Of a DNA stretch of 64,000 bases, positions 36,641-47,115 are shown piece by piece. Both the position numbers and the translations under genes were made by a program. How positions within the stretch are numbered: position 1 is the stretch's first letter; the number at the start of each line of letters is the position of its first letter. This DNA comes from Monosporascus cannonballus (taxonomy: Eukaryota; Ascomycota; Sordariomycetes; Xylariales): NCBI GenBank assembly GCA_004154925.1, contig QJNS01000227.1:1-64000 (forward strand), written 5' to 3'. The notes under the pieces were generated by a model that was given only the letters and a program-made list of their open reading frames with translations, was not told where the DNA came from and ran no database searches.

Positions 36641-38044
36641 TTATTACGATTAAAAAATTTATAAAACGATAATTTCGTTATTATTTATAAAAAAGCTTTA
36701 AAAAATAATAAAATAAATATTTTAAATAAATAATTAAATTTTAAAACGAAATTAATTAATATTCGTTATATGATTTTCGATATTATTATAAAAGATTATT
36801 TACCCTGACGATAAATTACGATAAGTCGGGTAGCACTTTTAAATATATAGTAAGAATTTTAATAATATAATAATAATTTTTCAAAAAAAACAAAATACGA
36901 ATAAAATATAACTTTTAAAAAACTATTGAGAAACTTTAATACGAAAAATATATAAATATTTAGTATATAAATATTTAAAAATTTATAAAACCTTAAAACG
37001 ATCTTAATATATATATTTTTTTCATAAAATAAAATTAACGATATAAAATATTATACGGCAATATAATATTTATATTAAAATATATGTTCGATAATATAAA
37101 GTATACGGAAAATTATAATTATTATTAATTATAAAATAATTTTAAGATTTAATCATATTCGACTTTATTATTAAGTTTTTTTATATTAAAATATTTAAGT
37201 ATTAAAAGATATTATAATAATATTTTCGTAATTATTAATTAATTTACAAAATTATCTTATTTTTAAAAAAATTATAACAATATAAATACCGAACAAATAA
37301 TATATATCTTTTAAATATATTCTTAATATATATAAATTTCTATAAATATTATATTAAATAAAAAAATTAATATTTACCTTAACATTTTAACAAAATTTTA
37401 TAATATAAATCGGCTTAAAATATAAGTTATTTAACCTATTTAAATTTTAAACAACTAAATTTTAAAACCTTATTTACGATATTATATTAATTATATATAA
37501 AATAATTAAGTTAAGAAATTATTAATTACATAATTAAATTATAATACCAATTATTATAAAAGTATTAAAATAATATTTACAAACGTAAATTTTAATTATA
37601 TTGTAAAATTTATAAAAATATATATAATAACGGTCCAATTAATAATAAAATAATTTTTACGTTAAAATAATTACGATAATTATATTAAGAAATAAAAATA
37701 AAATTAGAATTCGTATAAAACCAAATAATTAAATATTATAATTAAAAAAGGTTAAAAAATAATTATTAAAAAGGGAGAAATAATTTTCTTTGCTATAAAA
37801 AATATTTAAATAAAATAACTTAACAAAAAATTTGATTTCAAATATATTGATTTATATAAAATCGTTATAAAGGTTTTAAAAAATAATTATTAAGTAAAAC
37901 TTTTATTAAAAATTAAATTTTATCTAATTTTTTACGTTTTTTTATTTCAATTAACGGTAAATATAAATAAGGTATATAGGGCATAAAATGATATCAAGGT
38001 GAAAAACAAATAAATATATAAAATAAAAAACTTTTTCGATATAT

Positions 38045-38130
38045 AAAAATAAAACGGATTTACCTAATACCTAATTAAATAAAAAAAGTACCCGAATTCC
38101 GAAAATACCTGGGAATTTGCCAAAAACCTT
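38045..38130 (+). pseudogene. Chromodomain relic of element C
   Basis: Reads NGFT*YLIK*KKYPNSENTWEFAKNLI in pieces: YLIK then KKYPNSENTWEFAKNL. The two stops fit CAA to TAA and TGG to TAG/TAA. This is the aromatic-cage core of a chromoviral chromodomain. Confidence 0.8.
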
Positions 38131-38249
38131 ATTAAGGCCTAACGCTTATTAAAGAATTTTTACTAATAACCATAAACGCGTCCTAATTAATAACTAATTA
38201 ATCGGTAACCGGGATATCGGGCCAATCGGCCGCAATATATACTAACGTA

Positions 38250-38820
38250 ATAGCCGTAACGGCAGCTTCGAATTATTTTTATTCTTAACATTTTTATTCC
38301 TTTAATTCGTTTAACGATTAAAACCTATATTATATTATAATAACGTTTTTCGAACAAATTAGCGTTTTTTATTTACATAAACGAATAAAATTAAAAAAAA
38401 ACTTTATTTATTTTTTTCCTAATATTTACGTTAAATTTCGAAAAAAAGCTGTTAAAACTTTAATAATTGTTTTTCGATAAATATTTTTTTTACGTTTTAA
38501 ACGTTAATATTTACGACAAATATTTTGAAAGAAAAAAATAAGTACGTCGGTACTATTATAAAATCGACTTTAATTAATATATTCCTTATATCTTAAAACA
38601 TTTTTTATTATTTTATACCTTATGTTTTTCGAAAACTTATAAAAATAAAATATAATTTCGTAATTAAATTCGTTAAAAGGTTTTACGAAATTAATACGAT
38701 AAACGATAGAAAAACGAAAAATATAACCAATTTTGGAAATACGAAATGATATAATTAAAAGTAAAAGAAAAAATATTTATTAAACGAAAAAAAAGAAAAA
38801 TCTTAAACATAAGATTTTAG
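38250..38820 (-). pseudogene. Possible antisense ORF relic of element C
   Basis: Same position as the extra frame of B and E, between chromodomain and 3' LTR on the strand opposite to pol. A Lys-rich run with RLCKQKTLICSKN and later QYRFQSLNELKEQK resembles RFRKQKAFL and QELQSLEKLKKQE in E, so the coiled-coil half is shared. The cysteine spacing cannot be shown here; only C-R-K-Y near 38515 remains, so an insertion or deletion is likely. Confidence 0.4.
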
Positions 38821-38834
38821 GAAAAAGAAAATAG

Positions 38835-39229
38835 TATTACGACTTTATAAGCTCTGGCCTTATAAATAATTAAATAAGGATTATACGGATTATTCCGTAA
38901 ATTACGTAACAGTAATTATTATTAAACTAGTAATTAAAAGTAACTAAAAAAGATTATAAACGATTATAATTATTCCCAGCTGTATAATTATAAATAATTC
39001 AGCCAAAAAGGAAAAAAATATATACGTTTATTATTTTTATAATTTAAATAATTTTAATTTATAATATTTATTAATATTAATCGGTTATAATATCGTTACT
39101 TAAGGCATTTTTGGTATTACGAGACGTAATACGTTACTGTATTTATTGTTTAGATTTTTATAATATTCCGGCCAATTTAAACCCGTACGACTAAGGTTTA
39201 ATAATTGGTTAAACCGCCAAGCTGTCACA
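38835..39229 (+). repeat. 3' LTR of element C
   Basis: 395 bp from TATTACGAC to GCTGTCACA. Preceded by the purine-rich run AGGAAAAAGAAAATAG, a likely polypurine tract. Confidence 0.85.
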
Positions 39230-41833
39230 CTATATCATATTTTTTAATGTTTATTATGTTTTATATTTTATTTTTATAAGTAATAAGGTTTTTATTATAT
39301 TTTATGCCTATATTTGTTATTATTATCGATCAAATATTAAAATTTTAATTTTTTTTCGTTAATTAAAAAAAAATAAAATAAATTTTATTTAGCTAGTTTC
39401 TCCGTTAATCAAAACTTTATATTAATGTATTTATAGCAATCTTAAAATTATACCGTAATTTCTAAATAAAACGATATCGAAATTAAATATCTTGTATCGT
39501 TTTTAAACAAAAATTTCGAAGCGATTAATTTTGTATATAATTTTTCCGTTATTGTAAGTAAATTCTTAACTTTTGATATTTGTTATTATATAAGGTTTTA
39601 ACTTATATCTTTATAATAATTTAAACTGATTAATTATATTTAACATTATATAATTTTCGCTTAAAGTTACGTAATTTATTATTACGATATATTAATATAT
39701 TGTGATTCGTATTTCCAAAATAATAAAATTATTAACGTTTTTTATTATCGCATTTAAAGCCTTTTTCGGAAATTTTTTTTCATTTTTTTAAATTTTATTA
39801 TTTTGCGGCTTTTTTATAAGTAATCTTTTTCTTTTAACTTTTATTCGAATTTATTAAGCTTTATTTATATATTTTCGTTTAATACGTTAAAGTATTATAT
39901 TTATCGTTATTGCCGACGTATTTTTTTTCGAAGCGTATTAATTACTTTTAACTTTTTTATAAATTTCTTTTTTATCGAATAAATTATTCTTTTATATTTG
40001 CATATATATCTCATTATATATTATCTTAATTATTATTTTAAAAATCTCTTATAAATTAACGTATTTTTTCTTTAATAATTTTTTTATCTTAAAAATTTAT
40101 AATAAAAATTAATTAAAAATAAAAATTCGTAATAATCTTTTAATAATGCTTTTTACTATACCTTAAATTAATTTTTTTCCGTTTAATAATTATATTATCC
40201 ATAATAATAAAAGGGGTTTTCCTGCTAATAATAATTTTTTTCGGGCCAGCTTTTTACTTCGGCTAAGTATTAAATATTTTTTTAGGCTATAATTCAAAAT
40301 TATTAATATTATTACTTATTATCCTTATTTCTTCCGGTACGGTTTAAAAAATCGCATTCTTTATAATATATACAGGTAATTAGTACATAAATATATTATT
40401 TTTATTTTTCATAATTAGGATATTTTCGTTATCAATAATGTATAACGTACATTTTGCCTTATCGATCGGGTATTCCGGATCAGATTTTTTTTGTCCAATT
40501 TTAATATTTATGTAATTATTTTCATAACGTTTTTTGTTATATTGGCAATATTTATTAAGTTAACTTTTTAATTTTTCGCATCTTTCGTTAAATTTTTTAT
40601 TATAATAATCTTTATTAAATCTTTTGCTATAAAGAACCTAATCTATATTTAAATTAACTTATATTAATAAATTTATTTTCGTATTTTTAATTTTTTTTTT
40701 GGATTATCTCTTAAATATTAGTTTTTTATTATTTTAACGAGATTTCTTAGGTACTTTATATTATAATATTTTATGTCCCATTGTGTTATAATTATATCAA
40801 TTAATCTGGCTGTAATTCGGTTTATAAATCACTTTTAATTCTATAAGTTCTAATTTTATACCGTAAGAAATGTTATTATGTCGAAAAACGTTAATATTAG
40901 CCATATATCAAGGTTTGTTATTATTTTTTCTTTTAATACCTTTAATACGTTATGCGTATTATCGATTAATAATCTTAATCACTATAACGATATAATTTGA
41001 TAAATAATTAGGTCGATCGAATTTAAAAAGCTTTTTTTAAAGTTTTTTAAGCCGTCGAAAAATTTAATTATTAATACTTTTTACCTTTAATTTAACTTAG
41101 TTACTAATTAAATTAACATATTGCCGTAACTGGATATTAATTCTTTTAACGTAATTATTAAATTTATATTTCGACCTTTATTTTTTCATTTATTATTTCG
41201 AAAATTTTTATTAATATTTATTCGAATTATTCGTAATCGCTATAAACTTATATTACTTTCGGGTTTCGTTTTTCGATTAACAAGATAACGTATTTTCTTA
41301 TAACGAATTCGAATTAAATGGCCGTATTCCCGGTAAATCGTTTATTTACAAATTCGATTCGTATAATAAACATAATAAGTCAAATAGAAAAATGCCTAAA
41401 ATATGCTTAATACTAAATTAAAAACAATTATAATTTAATTAAGGTTCCGTCGAAAAGTTCCGGTTTAAAAACATTTAAAAACCTTTTTTAATTCCTTAAT
41501 AAAATTTAATTAAATAACTTAACTTGCTTAAAAAGTTTTCCGGTTTTAGAAATTTTTCTTTTTTCCTTAAACTTTTTATAAGCGGCTTAAAAAGACGTTA
41601 TAAGATTATTATTATTTCTTTTAAGCTGAAAAATACGTTCGTTTATAGCATTCAGTTGCCGAAAAACTTTTTCGTAAAAAAAAAAGCATTTTTTTTCCCT
41701 TTTCGGATTTTATTTTAATGTTCAGATAATCGGAGATTTGATAAGTAAGTTATTCGGGCCGCTTATTAATAAATATAACCATAATTAATATTACTGAGAA
41801 TTTAACGGTATTTTTAAATAAAAACTTATAACG

Positions 41834-42230
41834 TATAACGAATTTAATGTTTAATTAATTATTAAACTTTAATTATACGGGTTTATATTAGTAAAAATGC
41901 TATAAAAATCTACGTAATAAATATAATAATTATATTATATCTTATAATATTAAAAATATTTTAAATAACCATATTATATTATAAATTAAAGCTATTTAAA
42001 TTATAAAAGTAATAAGCATATATATTTTCGTTTTGGTTTAAAATATTCAAACGGCTTAAACCCTTAAGCCTATTAAGCTCTTTAAGTTTTCTTGCCGGCT
42101 TAAGGGGCTTAAGGCATTTGGCACCTTAAGACCTTTAAGCCGGTTACGTAATTTCTTGGCGGTGGTCGGGGCTTGTCTTTCTCGTGGGCCCGATCGTCTG
42201 CAAGGAAGCCAAGACCGTTAGGCTATAACA
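41834..42230 (-). repeat. 5' LTR of element B
   Basis: 397 bp, ending GGCTATAACA. Bases 42050-42230 (U3) are nearly free of RIP and carry CTTAAG/GCTTAAGG half-site arrays. Target duplication GCGAA follows at 42231. Confidence 0.9.
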
Positions 42231-42235
42231 GCGAA

Positions 42236-42387
42236 TCGCGTTAATTTAAACGAGGCTTTTTTTCGGGTACGGCCTATTATGGTAAAATCAGCTCGAATAT
42301 TTTTAAAAAAAAACTTTTTTTAACGAAACAAAGTAGCCATTTACGGTTCTTATCTTTGGGACAAAGATCCTTGGAAAGGGGAAATAA
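42236..42387 (+). mobile_element. Family-2 gypsy 3' end with polypurine tract
   Basis: Continuation of the fragment at 28465-28677 beyond element B. It ends TTGGAAAGGGGAAATAA directly before the LTR; element D has the equivalent CTTAAAAAGAAAAAAATAA before its 3' LTR. This is the plus-strand primer of reverse transcription. Only lightly RIP-mutated. Confidence 0.8.
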
Positions 42388-42806
42388 TATTACAGGAACA
42401 GGGATTCCTGTCCCGAAAAGACCAACCCTCAAGGCCTAGCGTAGATCTAACGCGGCAAAACCCCGGACAAAGAAGCTTGGCTCCTAATGCGATCTGGATA
42501 ATCTGGATGATCTGGGACCAGATCATACAGATCTAACAGATCCATGACACCCTCATTTTGGGAATTAGGATATATAATAAAACGGACTTTTATATAAATA
42601 ATATTTATTTAGTTTCGCTTCTTAGCTATCAATCTAAGCCTTTAATTCAAAAGCAACTGTACCGTTCTCTAATTAAGGGAAGAGTCTTTAAATCTTTTTA
42701 ACGAATAAACCACTAAATAATTCCTCGCCCTATTGTTATCTGCAAATCAAGACCCTTTTCGGATACTGCTCATACCTCCAGGTGGATGTATGGCAGGTTC
42801 GTTACA
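42388..42806 (+). repeat. Family-2 3' LTR, lightly mutated
   Basis: 419 bp from TATTACAGGAACAGGG to CAGGTTCGTTACA. Shares its right half with the LTRs of D (57060-57475). The left 160 bases and right 90 bases look unmutated; the middle is AT-enriched. The next bases are RNase H coding sequence rather than a target duplication of AATAA, so this end was rearranged or inserted within another family-2 copy. Confidence 0.85.
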
Positions 42807-43335
42807 GAAGCCAAGGAAGCATTCCGCGTTTTGAAGGACGTAATTACCAGTGGACCCGTAATGAGACTACCCAACGCTTATAAGACGAAACGACTGAAGA
42901 CCGATGCCTCAGACTACGCCCTGGGCGCAGTTCTGGAGCAACAAGAAGACAATGGAAAATGGTACCCAGTGGCATACTACTCGAAAGCACTCCGAGATAC
43001 AGAACTCAGATACCCGATTTACGACAAAGAGCTACTGGCGATTGTCAACACTTTTAAGGAGTGGGAACCCTTCCTTAGCGGAACCAGGGAACCCTTTAAC
43101 ATCTACTCCGATTACAAAAACCTCACTCGATTCATAAAAGCATAAGAGCTGAGCAAACGATACGAAATATGGATGATTTTTCTATTAAGGTTCAACTTCA
43201 AAATACACCATATTAAAGGAAAAGAGAATATCCAGACGGATATCCTTAGTCGCAGAGGAGATTACGATTCCAAAGTTCCCAAAAGAAGCATGTAGATGTT
43301 ACAGTATAACAAGGATAGCACCGTGCAATGATATC
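42807..43335 (+). pseudogene. Family-2 RNase H fragment, almost RIP-free
   Basis: Gypsy RNase H that degrades the RNA of the RNA/DNA hybrid. TDASDYALGAVL (about 42900), YDKELLAIV (43020) and IYSDYKNLTRF (43105) carry the Asp, Glu and Asp of the active site. It matches 54355-54890 of element D base for base apart from D's RIP changes. The frame stays open to TAA at 43143, where a Gln codon is expected, and His of the usual YSDHKNL is Tyr: both single C-to-T changes. It continues to HHIKGKENIQTDILSRRGDYD (in pieces) and stops matching near 43335. The open frame seems to start in the LTR (ATG 42786), but this is chance. Protease, RT and gag are missing. Confidence 0.85.
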
Positions 43336-43791
43336 GCTAGGAATCGGGGCACTGTTCGAATCCGTCCGTTCCGCACGTAGTTCTTATCTGATTAGCGGTT
43401 TGCCTACCACGACAGAAATCATACTTACCTTGGCGGGCGGCTAGGTAATCTGATCCGGTAAATATCACTATTTGTTAACTTGACAAAAAGTACGTATCAT
43501 ATTTCCCTGTGATGCTTAATTAAAGGATCGATAAGCCCTGCTAACAAAGTCGTGGCCCGAACGCATCCACTTTCCACACACTCGCAAAGATCCTCGGATC
43601 ACAAGAGCGCCGTTAGCCAGTCGACTTGTCATTCATGCCGCCGAAGCGCTCTCTCGATGCAGAAATTCCCCACTCGAAAATACTTTTCGTCGGCGGGTAC
43701 GGTCCGGCATCTGGACTCTGCAGCCGTTTTTCTCTCCCTTCGCGAGATTCAGCTCATCTCAACATATCGTAACAATAGCTCTCATGGCCTC
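43336..43791. other. GC-normal spacer 3' of the nuclease-like gene
   Basis: Ordinary base composition with no RIP signature. No convincing gene. Holds a GTTCGAATCC box (43354-43363) that does not fold into a tRNA and an ATACTTACCT box (43421-43430) like the 5' end of U1 snRNA. The 3' UTR of the gene presumably lies here; no clear poly(A) signal was picked out. Confidence 0.6.
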
Positions 43792-45354
43792 TCAAGTCTG
43801 AACAACAGTTGCAACCCACGTCCGGAACTCACTGGCAACCCAGTCGTGAGCCAGGAGACGCAAGACATCGAGCAAGAGATAGGCTAAATTCAGATCGCTT
43901 GTGCCGCCAATTTCTAGGCCACCGCAGATGTCAATTCCGCCGTCGTGCTCGAAGCCGAAATGCAGTTCCCACTTGTCGCCGACGACGAGAAGCACTGGCA
44001 TAAAGGGAAGTTTGATCGTCGTCGGCGGCGGTGACGAAAACATGGACACACGCTTGAACCATGCCGCGAGCCAGAGACCCAGCTGCGCCTTGCCTTCAGA
44101 CCACCCGTTAGAGCTGTCGGCCTTGGTTTCGATGAAGAGGCCAGCGGGACAGAAGCACAAGGGCGGATAGCTGGTCTGGTTGAAAAAGCGGTGTTCTAGG
44201 CGGTCCACGAAGTGTCGGATGGGCACACTGTCGTCTATGAGCACCATGGCGTAGTCAATCATCTTGCCGCTCATTGACGGGCCTAGTTCGGCCGGGGCCT
44301 GTGGGAGGAATGTCCTCGCAATGTTGGCGCGTGTCACATTCTCATAGCCGACGTCGAGTTGCGGAAGCACAGCGAGCTTGAGCATGGGGCCGTGGATTTG
44401 CTCGTTCCAGGCGGCCTCGGCATGCGGTGTTGTTTTAAACGTGCTGGTGTGGTCAACGATCTGAACAAGGCTATCCAGTTCCTCTTCCAGAGGCTCTTGA
44501 ACTCGTGCGAAATATTCCAGATCTTCGTTGGGTGCATTCCGCCGCAGCATGCGCCGGGCCCTAGCCATACGCTTTTCCAGTTCTGCCTGGCCAAGCGGTA
44601 TCGGGCCGCGGTCGGCAAACTTGTCCGTGTCGTCGTCCGCCAGTCCAAGTTCATCTTGAAGGTGCTCCCGCAATTGCAAAGGTAAGTATCCCTTTCTCGA
44701 CTGGACTTTCCGCAGGATCTTGTTGAAGAGCATTGCTGCTCCCGCATTATTGGTTCCTGCTATTTTCTTTCTGAGCTCAGATGCGCTGAGATAGGTCCAA
44801 CGAACCGGCCTCTCAAGCTTGAGCAGGTCATCTGCTCTTTTCACAGGGCTCGTGGACCGTGCGCGACTAGACGTTGTGGAGGCGCTCGAGGCTGGAAGGC
44901 TGTACGATCTGAGACTGTCGGCATGGGCAAGCCGCTGCGAGTATTGCGACCGTGGTTGAGCGCGCGGCGCTCTTGGCGTGTTTTGCACATCTGGGTCCAT
45001 GAAAACATCCTCCTCTCCTTCCATCACCACCATCTCCCCTTCAGTGTACTCCACAATAGTTTTGTTTTCCTGCCGTTGATCGGGACTCGCCCCGGCGCCT
45101 TTCTTGGTTGATGGTTGTCGATGCGCTTGCGTTTGCGGGCGTGTTCTCTCTAGCTTTCTGGGGCTCGTCCTCCGAGCGGCGCGCAGCGGGTTGGGATCCA
45201 TCTCACCGAGTGGGATTCGTTGACGCTTCTTGGACGGAGGGGCTCCTGGAGCAGCATAAGCACGCTTTGTTGAGGCGACAAAAGGAGTAGGAGGCGCGGG
45301 GGGGCAGTTTCCGGCAATGTCAGCGAGCCAACCGCAGATGACGTCGGGCTCCAT
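43792..45354 (-). CDS. PD-(D/E)XK nuclease-like protein, fungal family
   Basis: The only intact gene in the window: 520 residues, no intron needed, ordinary codon use and no RIP. Start is ATG at 45354, the first ATG in the frame; the frame stays open upstream to 45465 but only from GTG. The N-terminus MEPDVICGWLADIAG is followed by about 170 disordered Pro/Ser/Arg-rich residues with a basic KKRQR nuclear-signal-like patch (residues 42-46) and an acidic stretch near 100-120. The C-terminal domain (about residues 310-515) has WNEQIHGPML, then KMIDYA with Asp 367, GLFIETK with Glu 409 and Lys 411, and GKAQLGLW with Gln 424, the D...ExK...Q layout of PD-(D/E)XK nucleases. It looks like the large fungal PD-(D/E)XK nuclease-like family (I believe PF20516), whose activity and role are unknown. 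The product is probably nuclear. Flanked by broken retroelement pieces. Confidence 0.85.
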   Translation of the reverse strand: MEPDVICGWLADIAGNCPPAPPTPFVASTKRAYAAPGAPPSKKRQRIPLGEMDPNPLRAARRTSPRKLERTRPQTQAHRQPSTKKGAGASPDQRQENKTIVEYTEGEMVVMEGEEDVFMDPDVQNTPRAPRAQPRSQYSQRLAHADSLRSYSLPASSASTTSSRARSTSPVKRADDLLKLERPVRWTYLSASELRKKIAGTNNAGAAMLFNKILRKVQSRKGYLPLQLREHLQDELGLADDDTDKFADRGPIPLGQAELEKRMARARRMLRRNAPNEDLEYFARVQEPLEEELDSLVQIVDHTSTFKTTPHAEAAWNEQIHGPMLKLAVLPQLDVGYENVTRANIARTFLPQAPAELGPSMSGKMIDYAMVLIDDSVPIRHFVDRLEHRFFNQTSYPPLCFCPAGLFIETKADSSNGWSEGKAQLGLWLAAWFKRVSMFSSPPPTTIKLPFMPVLLVVGDKWELHFGFEHDGGIDICGGLEIGGTSDLNLAYLLLDVLRLLAHDWVASEFRTWVATVVQT

Positions 45355-45735
45355 TTGGTTTCGCACTGGCAGCACGAGACAGTGGAAGCTGGATTGATGA
45401 GTTTGGGTGATTTCAAAGTCCCTCAGGTTACTATCAATCAATAGCAGATAAACAAAGACCCCCACTTTGGTCTGTGGCGTAATATAGTGCCAACCATAGC
45501 GTACCTGGGGCTGTGCAGGCTAACGTTAACTAATTGTCATGGATATGGGGGTGACTCTATTCCTCCCCAACTAGCTTAACAGGGACCTCCCTGCACACGC
45601 TCCACTGAACGACACCACCACACCCAAATTGGCTAGGGAAGCTGTCCAACTTCGAAGTCACTTTTGGATCACGTAATTGCCTGTTTTGTCTGTAAATAGT
45701 TAATTGTTTGTTGATATGAAGCTATTCGCGACGCG
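45355..45735 (-). promoter_or_regulatory. Upstream region of the nuclease-like gene
   Basis: About 380 bases of GC-normal sequence between the start codon and the RIP-mutated retroelement debris. It should hold the promoter and 5' UTR. No TATA box was certain. The context at the ATG is ACCAAATGG, with C at -3, so not an ideal start context. Confidence 0.5.
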
Positions 45736-46000
45736 TTAAATAAGAAAACTTAACGATAAGTTTAATTTTAAAAAAACTTAGTTTATTTAAAATTAATAAA
45801 GTTATTTCCAAAATTAATTACCGATTATTGTTACTTAAAAATATGTAAATATATCTTATTTTTCATATTTCTTTATTCGAATTAGTACTTAAGAACGCGC
45901 CGTTAAAGAAAGATATAATTAAAACGTTATAAGCGGGACGTTAATAACGAATATAATAATTATAATTCGGAATATTAAAAACGTAAAAATATTTATTTAT
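45736..46000 (+). mobile_element. Family-2 gypsy fragment: integrase tail with internal deletion
   Basis: From about 45745 to 45915 it matches the integrase C-terminal region of D (55995-56165) and the fragment at 27330-27490. It then jumps to sequence matching 28510-28600 (ATAATTAAAACGTTATAA and onward), so the chromodomain was deleted. RIP-mutated, unlike the RNase H fragment on the far side of the gene. Confidence 0.75.
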
Positions 46001-46743
46001 TTAAGATTAAAAATAATATAGTTATATTATTTAGTAATTATACGGTCGAATATTTTTAAATTAAGTTTTTTTGTATCCGCGGATATTAAGATATATATTG
46101 GATAAGGATAAATATTTTGTTTTAAAAGATTAAATATTTGAAAATCTAGGGTATTTACCTTAGACCTTTAAGTATATTGTTCGTATTTAGCTAAATAAGA
46201 AAAAATACGTTTTGAAGTTTATTATAAGCGATATTAATTTTTATATATTATTATTTTAATTCGTAAAGTTATATTTGCCGATAAGAATAGGGTAAATAAT
46301 TATGATATATATAAAATAAAGTTTTTAATTATTTTTTCGAATTAAAAATATTAATTTGATTTTAATTAAATCCAAACGTAGATAGGGAAATAAAGTTTTC
46401 AATTTTATTTTGATTTTTCGTAATTATAATTTAGGTGATATTAAATTAAAGCTATATCTATAAGGTTTTTTTAAATAATTTCTGAAACTTTATATAAAAA
46501 TGTACAAAATAGGCCCGAAAAATTACAACTTTAATATTAGACCTTATTTTAAAGGTTTAATTGTTTTTGTGGATACGATTTTTAAGTTAAACGCGGTATT
46601 TAACGGGCGGTACGGAAAGCTAAAAGAAAATATTAATGCGATATAATAAATACAGTAAAAAATCCGAAAGATATATTTAAAATTATATTATAGCATAAAT
46701 TATCGATCAAGTTTAGTGTTTTCCACTTATAATAAGAGATTCG
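46001..46743. other. Unassigned segment contiguous with the LINE at 60727
   Basis: RIP-mutated and moderately AT-rich. Once element E is removed, ATTCG at 46739-46743 joins 60732, so this lies upstream of the LINE RT and may be its earlier portion. A long stop-poor plus frame exists, but no endonuclease motif was recognised. Confidence 0.5.
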
Positions 46744-47115
46744 TATAACGGCTATGCGGTTTAACTAACTATTAAACCATAAGTTAATGGGTTTATATTA
46801 GCAGAAATATTGTGGGAATTTAAGTAATAAATAATCGTATTATGTTTTTTAATACCTTATTATTACAAACGATTAATATTAATAAATGTTATAAGTTAAA
46901 GTTATTTAAATTATGGAAATAATAAGCATATATATCTTAATCTTTTTATTATTACTTATTTTTATTTAGTAAAACCCTATTAAATAATTGTTTAATGTTA
47001 CTTAGTTGTATTTAGCTAAAACCCGTTAAGTATTAATTACGTAACCCCGAATTAACGTAGTTTTGTAATCTTGGCTGGATTGTTTTCGCAGGCCCAGCTG
47101 GCTTGGATTGTAATA
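46744..47115 (-). repeat. 3' LTR of element E
   Basis: 372 bp, TATAACGGC to GGATTGTAATA. The U3 end (about 47030-47115) keeps TGG and CA dinucleotides and is the least mutated part. The polypurine-tract complement CGATTTTCC follows at 47116. Confidence 0.9.

Larger units (their letters stand above)
32614..39229 (+). mobile_element. Gypsy element C, nested in B, opposite orientation
   Basis: Plus-strand element with LTRs 32614-32959 and 38835-39229. Order is gag (CCHC relic 33815-33860), RT (YLDD-type box near 36010-36045), RNase H (36390-36640), integrase, chromodomain (about 38045-38130). Flanks 32580-32613 and 39230-39350 are contiguous RT sequence of B when compared with 780-900 and 13770-13900, which proves nesting. 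Target duplication is imperfect (ATATA against CTATA). Strongly RIP-damaged. Confidence 0.9.
28678..42230 (-). mobile_element. Gypsy element B, host of nested element C
   Basis: Minus-strand family-1 chromovirus. LTRs are 28678-29074 (3') and 41834-42230 (5'), 397 bp each; GCGAA stands at 28673-28677 and 42231-42235. Minus-strand order is gag (decayed CCHC at about 40758-40799), RT, RNase H, integrase, chromodomain (about 29715-29835). Element C (32614-39229) was inserted within RT. An extra frame on the opposite strand lies at 29127-29591. Without C the element is about 6.9 kb. Confidence 0.93.

Noticed and set aside
32609..39234. Perfect target duplication for element C
   Set aside because: ATATA and CTATA differ by A against C, which RIP does not explain; nesting rests on the continuity of the flanks instead.
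43354..43363. tRNA B-box GTTCGAATCC
   Set aside because: The flanks do not pair into a T-arm or acceptor stem and there is no A box upstream.
43552..45416. Other open frames overlapping the gene (43552-43887 +, 43901-44170 +, 44334-44747 -, 44359-44685 +, 45108-45290 +, 45150-45416 -)
   Set aside because: Shadow frames in GC-normal coding DNA; no motifs, and several begin at non-ATG codons.
45355..45465. N-terminal extension of the nuclease-like protein to 557 residues
   Set aside because: The extended frame begins with GTG at 45465, which is not a normal start in fungi. The first ATG is at 45354 and gives the family-like N-terminus.
42236..46743. Starship-type giant element around the nuclease-like gene
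   Set aside because: No tyrosine-recombinase captain gene and no suitable boundaries; the flanks are gypsy debris.
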